From NCBI GenBank assembly GCA_044350895.1, contig JBILGT010000003.1, positions 1 through 64,000 on the forward strand: 64,000 nt of DNA, read 5' to 3'. The position numbers and the translations under genes are program-made. This document shows positions 58,074-64,000 of this stretch, piece after piece; positions within the stretch are counted from its first letter, which is position 1; every line of letters begins with the position of its first letter. Origin of the DNA: OMIS01 sp044350895. Its GTDB lineage: Bacteria; Patescibacteriota; Microgenomatia; UBA1400; PJMF01. The notes under the pieces are model-generated. The model did not search any database, was not told the origin of the DNA, and was given only the letters and a program-made list of their open reading frames with translations.

Positions 58074-59132
58074 ATGACAACAACACAATCAAGTGAAACA
58101 CAACAAAAACGAGTCCTCTCAGGTATCAGAGCCACAGGAAGACTACATTTAGGTAACTACTTAGGTGCTGTGAAAGGCATGCTTGAGCTGCAAAAAGATT
58201 CGAGCATCGAGACTTTGTACATGGTGGCAGATATTCATACCATTACAACTCCATATAAAGTTGCTGAGTTGCGCGATAATCGCCGTCAAGTAATCATGGA
58301 CTATTTGGCAGCTGGTCTTGATCCTGAAAAATCAATATTGTTCTTGCAATCAATGGTGCCACAGCACACTGAACTTTCTTTTTACTTTTCTTCAGTCATG
58401 AGTATTGCTCGTATGCAGCATCTCCCCACGTTTAAAGATAAAGTGAAGCAGTATCCAGATTTTGCTACTATGGCGCTGCTTAACTATCCTATTTTAATGA
58501 GTGCAGATATTTTGGTCTACAAAGCTGGCCTTGTACCTGTAGGTATTGATCAGGAACCACATCTGGAAATTGCCCGAGAGGTTGCTCGAAAAATGAATGA
58601 GCAGTATGGATTGGATTTCCCTGAACCACAACGATTTGCTACAAAAGCAGAATATGTCCCATCCCTCAAAGGCGAAGGAAAGATGAGTAAAAGTGTGGAA
58701 GGCAGTTTCATTAACTTAACAGATGACGAAGCGACTATTCTCAAAAGACTTTCAGCTGCCCCAACCGATTCTGGCAAGGGCAAAATTGTTAAGGCCGAAG
58801 GCAAATTTGAAAAGAGTTATGTTGATCAAGCTGGCACAGTATCAAGTGGTGGAGTCCAGAGTTTGCTAGAATTTGTAGAACTCTTCCAAGGGATGGACAA
58901 ACGCAGTGAGTACGAAGCAGCGTATCAAAGTTCTGGCATTCGCTACGGTGACCTTAAAAAAGAACTTGCACAAGCAATTTACAAGGAGCTTCAACCAATT
59001 CAAGAAAAACGTGAACAACTTGAAGCAGATACTGACTATGTCGATTCAGTGATAGAATCTGGTGCAGCACGTGCACAAGCAATTGCGCAAAAAACAGTGA
59101 TGCAAGTACGTGAAGCAATGGGACTTGGATAA
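58074..59132 (+). CDS. trpS: Tryptophanyl-tRNA synthetase
   Basis: The class I enzyme charges tRNA-Trp. At 352 residues it has the family's length. GRLHLGNYLGAV is the HIGH-type signature, GEGKMSKSVEGS the KMSKS loop, and LYMVADIHTITTPYK and PILMSADILVYKAGLVPVG form the Trp/ATP pocket. AAGGAA lies about 5 bases before the ATG. The leader upstream carries a Trp attenuator, so expression should rise when charged tRNA-Trp is scarce. The tRNA-binding gene follows after 24 bases. Confidence 0.96.
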   Translation: MTTTQSSETQQKRVLSGIRATGRLHLGNYLGAVKGMLELQKDSSIETLYMVADIHTITTPYKVAELRDNRRQVIMDYLAAGLDPEKSILFLQSMVPQHTELSFYFSSVMSIARMQHLPTFKDKVKQYPDFATMALLNYPILMSADILVYKAGLVPVGIDQEPHLEIAREVARKMNEQYGLDFPEPQRFATKAEYVPSLKGEGKMSKSVEGSFINLTDDEATILKRLSAAPTDSGKGKIVKAEGKFEKSYVDQAGTVSSGGVQSLLEFVELFQGMDKRSEYEAAYQSSGIRYGDLKKELAQAIYKELQPIQEKREQLEADTDYVDSVIESGAARAQAIAQKTVMQVREAMGLG

Positions 59133-59156
59133 TCAGTTGATAGAATTAAGGAGCAT

Positions 59157-59492
59157 ATGACACAAAAACCATCAATTCAGTATGACGACTTTGCCAAGCT
59201 CGATATTCGAGTTGTAACTATTATTGAAGCCACAGAGATTGAGGGTGCAGATAAACTGCTCAAGCTCGTTTTAGATGCTGGAGAGCTCGGTAGCAGAACA
59301 GTTGCATCTGGTATTAAGCCTTGGTATAAACCAGAAGACTTGGTGGGCAAACAAATTTTATACTTAGCCAATCTGGAGCCAAGAATGTTGCGTGGCGTTG
59401 AGAGCCAAGGAATGATCATTGCCGCAGGTGGAGTTGATGCTGTGTTGGTACAGCCAGACAAGCAGATTGAAAATGGATCGATAGTTAGATAA
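59157..59492 (+). CDS. Free-standing tRNA-binding (EMAP/CsaA-type) domain
   Basis: A 111-residue OB-fold protein. DDFAKLDIRVVTIIEATEIEGADKLLKLVLDAG, VASGIKPWY, LVGKQILYLANLEPRMLRGVESQGMI are the C-terminal tRNA-binding domain of methionyl-tRNA synthetase, here as a separate gene. It may help a synthetase hold tRNA. Its place right after trpS, probably in the same attenuated transcript, suggests TrpRS or MetRS as partner. AAGGAG lies 3-4 bases before the ATG. Confidence 0.9.
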   Translation: MTQKPSIQYDDFAKLDIRVVTIIEATEIEGADKLLKLVLDAGELGSRTVASGIKPWYKPEDLVGKQILYLANLEPRMLRGVESQGMIIAAGGVDAVLVQPDKQIENGSIVR

Positions 59493-59596
59493 TTTTCTCT
59501 GCTAGAGTCATTCTGTTCTTGCAAAATCCTTGCTACACTCTTACAGTACTTTTCGTGTCGATGCATGAAAAATCATGATAAAATAGGCGAACATCT

Positions 59597-61522
59597 ATGG
59601 TTAAACAAACTCAAGTCCCTCCAACAAATAGCACTCCAACTCCCCGAAATGGGCATGCAGAAAATCAGTCAAATGCTCCAAAAAACAAGCAGTCAGGTAT
59701 GAATTTTCTTCCATTCAATATGAATGGGATGTGGAATAAGGGCCTCTTATACGTCTTTATTGGTTTGCTCTTTTTGCCATTTATTTTTTCCTACTTTGGT
59801 GGTGAGACAAACAAACGCATTTCTTTAAGTCAATTAATTCAAGATGTCCGTCAACAACAAGTTGAAAAAATTCAAGTTACCGGTAACAATCTTGCAGTCT
59901 TTTACAAAGATAACTCCCAGCGCGTTACCAGAATGGAAGATGCTCAAGATTTGGTGTCAGTATTTGAGGCTGCTGATATTGACCTCAACGCTACCAATAT
60001 TGAAGTGACGAGTGTCTCTGTCTGGAATGTTTTATGGGATCTACTCTTGACCATTTTGCCTATCATTCTGATGGTAGTTGTATTTTTCTTTATCTTCCGC
60101 CAAGCACGTGGTGCTCAAGATGGCATTATGGGAATTGGGCGCAGTAAAGCAAAGCTTTTTGTTCGTGGCAAACAAAATATTTCTTTCAAAGACGTTGGTG
60201 GTATGGAAGAAGCCAAACAAGAACTTGAGGAAATTGTTGATTTCTTAAAAGATCCTCGAAAATATAAAAAAGTTGGTGCACGCACACCAAAAGGTGTATT
60301 GCTTGTTGGTCCATCTGGAACTGGAAAAACGTTATTAGCACGAGCGGTGGCTGGTGAAGCAAACACACAGTTCCTTTCAATTGCTGGTAGTGAATTTATG
60401 GAAATGTTGGTGGGTGTGGGTGCATCACGCGTGCGTGATTTATTTGCCACTGCCAAAAAACTCTCTCCAGCCATTATTTTTATTGATGAGATTGATGCAA
60501 TTGGTCGTGTACGTGGCCATGGCAGTATGGGTGGACATGATGAGCGTGAACAAACCCTCAACCAAATTCTTGTTGAGATGGATGGATTCACTCCAAATGA
60601 TAACGTGATAGTGATGGCTGCTACCAATCGTGGCGATATGCTTGATCCAGCGTTGGTGCGTCCAGGCCGTTTTGACCGCCGTGTCACTGTTAACCTTCCT
60701 GATTTAGAAGAGCGTAAATTTATTCTTTCCATTCATGCTAAAGGCAAACCTTTCTCCAAAACAGTAAATTGGGAGAAGATTGCTCGACGCACTGTGGGCT
60801 TTTCTGGAGCTGATATTGAAAACATGCTCAATGAATCTGCAATCGCAATTGCTCGAGAAAACAGAGAAGAAATTACTTCAGATGATCTTGAAGAAGCATC
60901 ACTCAAAGTTAAGATGGGACCAAGTAAAAAGCGATTACACAATGAACTCGAGCGCAAAATGACTGCCTATCATGAAGCAGGTCACGCTATTGTGGCTCAC
61001 GTTTCACGACATTCTGATCCAGTGCACAGAATTTCGATAGTCTCACGAGGTCAAGCACTTGGCTTTACATTGACTCCTCCAGAACGCGATAAAGTCCAAA
61101 CAACTCAGTCAGAACTGCAAGATGAACTAGCTGTTCTACTTGGTGGACGTGCCGCTGAAATTGCTATATTTAAAGAACTCACAGCAGGTGCCAGTAGCGA
61201 CATTGAGCGTGCCACACGTATTGCTCGCGCTATGGTTATGGATTATGGTATGAGTCCACTGGGACCAATGAACTTTAATCCTCAATACGATATGAGTTAT
61301 GCTCGAGCTGGTGGTGAACCACAAAAAATCTCTGAAGCATTACAAGAAAAGGTTGATAAAGAAGTTTCAAAATTGATTGATGAAGGTCAAAAAGCAGCAA
61401 TAGAAATACTTAAAAAATACAGCAAGAAGTTGGATGAAGTGTCTATTAAACTGCTTGAAGTTGAAACACTTGATGGTGATGAGTTTACGGCACTCATGGG
61501 TGAGGCAAAAGCTAAAGTTTAA
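59597..61522 (+). CDS. ftsH: ATP-dependent zinc metalloprotease FtsH
   Basis: FtsH degrades membrane and unstable soluble proteins. The 641-residue protein has two membrane helices (about 51-70 and 140-168), the AAA P-loop GPSGTGKT (238-245), Walker B IIFIDEIDAIGR, the second region of homology (NRGDMLDPALVRPGRFDRRV) and zinc motif H459-EAGH. GASSDIERATRIARAMVMDYGMS is also diagnostic. A TAAAAT lies 12 bases before the ATG. It is the last membrane-quality gene before the exonuclease. Confidence 0.97.
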   Translation: MVKQTQVPPTNSTPTPRNGHAENQSNAPKNKQSGMNFLPFNMNGMWNKGLLYVFIGLLFLPFIFSYFGGETNKRISLSQLIQDVRQQQVEKIQVTGNNLAVFYKDNSQRVTRMEDAQDLVSVFEAADIDLNATNIEVTSVSVWNVLWDLLLTILPIILMVVVFFFIFRQARGAQDGIMGIGRSKAKLFVRGKQNISFKDVGGMEEAKQELEEIVDFLKDPRKYKKVGARTPKGVLLVGPSGTGKTLLARAVAGEANTQFLSIAGSEFMEMLVGVGASRVRDLFATAKKLSPAIIFIDEIDAIGRVRGHGSMGGHDEREQTLNQILVEMDGFTPNDNVIVMAATNRGDMLDPALVRPGRFDRRVTVNLPDLEERKFILSIHAKGKPFSKTVNWEKIARRTVGFSGADIENMLNESAIAIARENREEITSDDLEEASLKVKMGPSKKRLHNELERKMTAYHEAGHAIVAHVSRHSDPVHRISIVSRGQALGFTLTPPERDKVQTTQSELQDELAVLLGGRAAEIAIFKELTAGASSDIERATRIARAMVMDYGMSPLGPMNFNPQYDMSYARAGGEPQKISEALQEKVDKEVSKLIDEGQKAAIEILKKYSKKLDEVSIKLLEVETLDGDEFTALMGEAKAKV

Positions 61523-61527
61523 TGTGG

Positions 61528-61533
61528 TAAACT
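61528..61533 (+). promoter_or_regulatory. -10 box, leaderless promoter
   Basis: TAAACT ends 7 bases before the ATG at 61541. Confidence 0.55.
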
Positions 61534-61540
61534 TTTTGAC

Positions 61541-62491
61541 ATGCAAGAACAAATCCCTCGCTTTATGATTGTTGATGGGCACGGTTTGATTTACCGTGCG
61601 TATCATGCATTTCCGCCCCTTACAGCTCCTGATGGTTTGATGGTGAATGCAGTTTATGGCTTTGCCAGAATTCTTTTAACCGCCATAGATGAGTATGATC
61701 CCACCTACATCGCTGTGGCGTTTGATCACAAAAAACCAACACTTCGCTCTCAAGAATATGCGGAGTACAAGGCTCATCGACCTAAAATGCCAGATGATTT
61801 GCGCGCTCAAATTGACCTCGTAAAAGAAGTTGTTACGACATTAAATATTCCCCAATTTGAACTTGAAGGGTATGAAGCTGATGACTTGATCGGGACAGTG
61901 ACTCGACTGGTTGCTACAGATCCTGCACTAGAAGTGATGAACTTGGTTGTGACGGGTGACAAAGATCTGCTCCAACTTGTAGACGAAGGTACTCATGTAT
62001 GGATTCCTGCTCGTGGTAAGTTTGGCGGCAATGTTGAGTATGGTGCTGCTGAAGTTGTTACAAAAATGGGTGTCAAACCTCTCCAGATCCCAGATTTAAA
62101 AGCACTAATGGGAGATTCATCAGATAATATTCCAGGTGTCAAAGGCGTCGGTCCCAAAACGGCTGCCACACTCATTACCAAGTACGAAACGTTAGAGAAG
62201 GTATACGATCGAGTGAGTTATTTACAAGTAAATCCCACAGAAAAAGATCCACAAATAAAAGGCGCGCTCTTTGAAAATTTGGTTGGAGATAAAGAAAATG
62301 CTTTTCTGAGTAAACGACTTGCCACTATTGATAGGAACGTGCCAATTGAATTTACATTAGAACCTTGCCGCGTTTGCGACTATGATAAGTCTAAGGCAGT
62401 AGAACTTTTTGAGCGTATGGATTTTAAATCGCTCATTCCACTACTTCCTGATGACAATTTTGATGCAGGCATCCAGGATGCACTGTTTTAA
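61541..62491 (+). CDS. Free-standing 5'-3' exonuclease (PolA N-terminal type)
   Basis: A 316-residue flap endonuclease/5'-3' exonuclease that removes RNA primers or flaps. MIVDGHGLIYRAYHAFPPL, FDHKKPTLRSQEYAEYKAHRP, ELEGYEADDLIGT and VVTGDKDLLQLVD hold the metal-binding acidic residues. LMGDSSDNIPGVKGVGPKTAATLI is the helix-hairpin-helix. There is no polymerase domain; in most bacteria this is the front third of PolA. The gene is 18 bases after ftsH and 3 bases before the glycosyltransferase. Confidence 0.9.
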   Translation: MQEQIPRFMIVDGHGLIYRAYHAFPPLTAPDGLMVNAVYGFARILLTAIDEYDPTYIAVAFDHKKPTLRSQEYAEYKAHRPKMPDDLRAQIDLVKEVVTTLNIPQFELEGYEADDLIGTVTRLVATDPALEVMNLVVTGDKDLLQLVDEGTHVWIPARGKFGGNVEYGAAEVVTKMGVKPLQIPDLKALMGDSSDNIPGVKGVGPKTAATLITKYETLEKVYDRVSYLQVNPTEKDPQIKGALFENLVGDKENAFLSKRLATIDRNVPIEFTLEPCRVCDYDKSKAVELFERMDFKSLIPLLPDDNFDAGIQDALF

Positions 62492-62494
62492 AAA

Positions 62495-63601
62495 ATGAAA
62501 AAACAACCACGCATAGCACTCATTCATGACTACTTGATTGAGTATGGTGGTGCAGAGCGGGTGCTTGAGGCACTCCACGAGTTATATCCTGATGCACCTG
62601 TCTACACATCTTTCATAAACAAGGAATCTCTGGGAATTCATTGGCAGCGGTTTGCAGACTGGGATATAACTGAAACCTGGATTTCAAAGTTACCTTTTTA
62701 TAAAAAATTGCACTCTCCATACAGATTATTTGCTCCAGCAGCCTTTAAATCGCTCGATCTGTCAGATTTTGATGTAGTGATTTCATCATCCAATGCGTAC
62801 TATGCCAAGGCTGTACACGTCCCAAATGGTGTGCATATCTGCTACTGTCACACGCCACCACGCTCACTCTATGGCTATGCAACAATGACTGACTGGCAAC
62901 AAAATCCAGTAACTCATTTTTTTGGTTCACTCATCAATCATTATTTGCGAATTATTGATTTTAAAATTTCTCAAGAAGTCACCCAGTTCCTCACCAATTC
63001 TCAAGAAACAGCACGACGAATTGCCAAGTTTTACAAGCGTGAAGCAACTGTTATTTATCCACCAGTGGAAGTGCCAGACTCTCTCCCTACAAGTACCAAA
63101 AAAACAGGTGATTCATATTTTTTGTATGTTAATCGATTGGCATTTGCCAAGCACCCAGAGATTGCCATTGCCGCATGTGCAGAGTTACAAGTACCACTTA
63201 AAGTGGTGGGGACTGGTAAATTACTTCCTGAACTGAAAAAAATGGCTCATGAAAATATAGAATTTCTTGGGGCAGTGGATGATGAAACGCTTCATACGTT
63301 GTATACCAATGCAACAGCACTACTGTATCCTGTGGAAGATGAAGATTTTGGCATCGTCCCGATTGAAGCAATGGGATATGGCGTGCCGGTGATTGCGCAT
63401 AATTCTGGAGGTCCACGCGAGACAATTATTGATGGTAAAACTGGAGTGCTCTTTGATAATCTCTCAGTTGCAGGATTGGTGCGTGCCATTGAAAAGAGTA
63501 GAACCATACAATTCACTAGTGAAATAATTCACAAACATGCGCTACAATTCAGAAAAGAAGTTTTTCTTAAAAGAATTGCAGAGTTTGTAAAAAACTGCTG
63601 A
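62495..63601 (+). CDS. Glycosyltransferase family 4 (GT-B)
   Basis: A 368-residue protein. ALIHDYLIEYGGAERVLEALHELYPDAPVYTS opens the N-terminal Rossmann domain. The donor domain has FLYVNRLAFAKHPEIAIAA and EDFGIVPIEAMGYGVPVIAHNSGGPRETI, the Glu-x7-Glu-type sugar-nucleotide site of GT4. It is similar to mannosyl/rhamnosyl transferases of surface glycan pathways. It starts 3 bases after the exonuclease gene. Confidence 0.9.
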   Translation: MKKQPRIALIHDYLIEYGGAERVLEALHELYPDAPVYTSFINKESLGIHWQRFADWDITETWISKLPFYKKLHSPYRLFAPAAFKSLDLSDFDVVISSSNAYYAKAVHVPNGVHICYCHTPPRSLYGYATMTDWQQNPVTHFFGSLINHYLRIIDFKISQEVTQFLTNSQETARRIAKFYKREATVIYPPVEVPDSLPTSTKKTGDSYFLYVNRLAFAKHPEIAIAACAELQVPLKVVGTGKLLPELKKMAHENIEFLGAVDDETLHTLYTNATALLYPVEDEDFGIVPIEAMGYGVPVIAHNSGGPRETIIDGKTGVLFDNLSVAGLVRAIEKSRTIQFTSEIIHKHALQFRKEVFLKRIAEFVKNC

Positions 63602-63614
63602 GGTACTTGAACCT

Positions 63615-64000
63615 ATGACTCCAAACGCAGGTGAAGTAGAACAAAGATTTGCACTTCAAGCTCCACTAAATGTTTTCGAGCTCAAATTATTACTTCATAT
63701 AACGGGTTTATACCCCAAAGAACCATTTCTGTATCCTGGTGATTGTTCACATAATTATCAAGAATTATTTGCCAAGGGACTACGATTTCACCCAAATGTG
63801 CATTGTTTAGTGGTTCCCGTTGGCTGTGATTTGCAACAATATACAGTAAAGACCAAGGGTTTTGATCCAGGTACTTACCAACTTGCGATTTTCTGTCAGG
63901 TTACTGGCAAGCGCTTTGAACCATTTGATCGACCGCACGTGCTTAAAAATGATGACACCGGCGAAATACTTCGAGTATGTCACGAAGGCATGGATTGGCT
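63615..64000 (+). CDS. Partial hypothetical protein, runs off the window end
   Basis: An open frame begins at the ATG at 63615, 13 bases after the glycosyltransferase stop, and stays open to the window end (128 full codons). Residues such as LYPKEPFLYPGDCSHNYQ and GFDPGTYQLAIFCQVTGKRFEP suggest a small beta-rich domain. No family recognised; the remainder is outside the window. Confidence 0.55.
   Translation, partial: MTPNAGEVEQRFALQAPLNVFELKLLLHITGLYPKEPFLYPGDCSHNYQELFAKGLRFHPNVHCLVVPVGCDLQQYTVKTKGFDPGTYQLAIFCQVTGKRFEPFDRPHVLKNDDTGEILRVCHEGMDW

Noticed and set aside
1..64000. Recoded UGA (Gly) as in Gracilibacteria/Absconditabacteria
   Set aside because: Genes such as atpD end at TGA in the expected place, Trp uses TGG, and conserved genes contain no internal TGA.

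Overview
The window looks like a chromosome segment of a Candidatus Patescibacteria (CPR) bacterium. The evidence is indirect: dense, small genes; no biosynthetic pathways for amino acids or cofactors in 64 kb; families common in CPR genomes (DUF5667-like, DUF5657-like and DUF5668-like proteins, giant LamG surface proteins, a free-standing PolA-type exonuclease, a monomeric class II ribonucleotide reductase, a TsaC-TsaE fusion); and an AT-leaning composition. UGA reads as a normal stop and TGG as Trp, so the recoded CPR lineages (UGA = Gly) are unlikely. The exact phylum cannot be told from sequence alone. No rRNA or CRISPR array is present, and no gap between genes exceeds about 250 bases.

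Layout. 0-8 kb: an unknown gene, lepA, membrane proteins, a PP2C-like/propeller membrane protein, smpB and cmk. 8-14.4 kb, minus strand: two class A penicillin-binding proteins around a GH18 glycosidase (cell wall). 14.9-22 kb, minus strand: a giant secreted protein with about 12 Cys-rich repeats and 6 LamG domains. Its 5' end is fused at about 22,000 to the 3' half of an ATP synthase subunit c gene. 22-27 kb: F1 genes b, delta, alpha, gamma, beta, with epsilon inverted after them. 27,196-29,046: an IS1595-type mobile element with 25-bp inverted repeats, a perfect 8-bp target duplication and a toxin-antitoxin-like cargo, inserted just upstream of epsilon. 29-34 kb: a nucleotide kinase-like protein and the NrdR-controlled class II ribonucleotide reductase. 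34-40 kb: long low-complexity proteins, the last with a complete PP2C phosphatase domain. 40-48.5 kb: t6A modification genes, yidC, an SPFH protein, CIRCE-controlled groESL and unknown proteins. 48.5-57 kb: unknown proteins, a YfiH-type oxidase, two tRNAs with CAT anticodon, Nudix, deaminase, helicase, and membrane/envelope genes. 57-64 kb: a Xer recombinase, trpS behind a Trp leader-peptide attenuator, a tRNA-binding protein, ftsH, the exonuclease and a glycosyltransferase.

Gene control. The most striking regulatory finding is a classical ribosome-mediated attenuator in front of trpS: a 16-codon leader peptide with tandem Trp codons, a pause hairpin, an antiterminator and an intrinsic terminator. 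Many genes have a -10 box ending only 6-8 bases before the start codon, so their mRNAs should be leaderless; this rule was used to choose several starts. Paired NrdR boxes precede nrdR-nrdJ and a CIRCE-like operator overlaps the groES transcription start.

Genes that work together: transcription-coupled stress and protein quality (groESL, ftsH, smpB, lepA), envelope building (PBPs, GH18, glycosyltransferase, FtsB-like), nucleotide supply (cmk, nrdJ, deaminase, Nudix), and tRNA function (TsaC-TsaE, TsaD, trpS, tRNA-binding domain).
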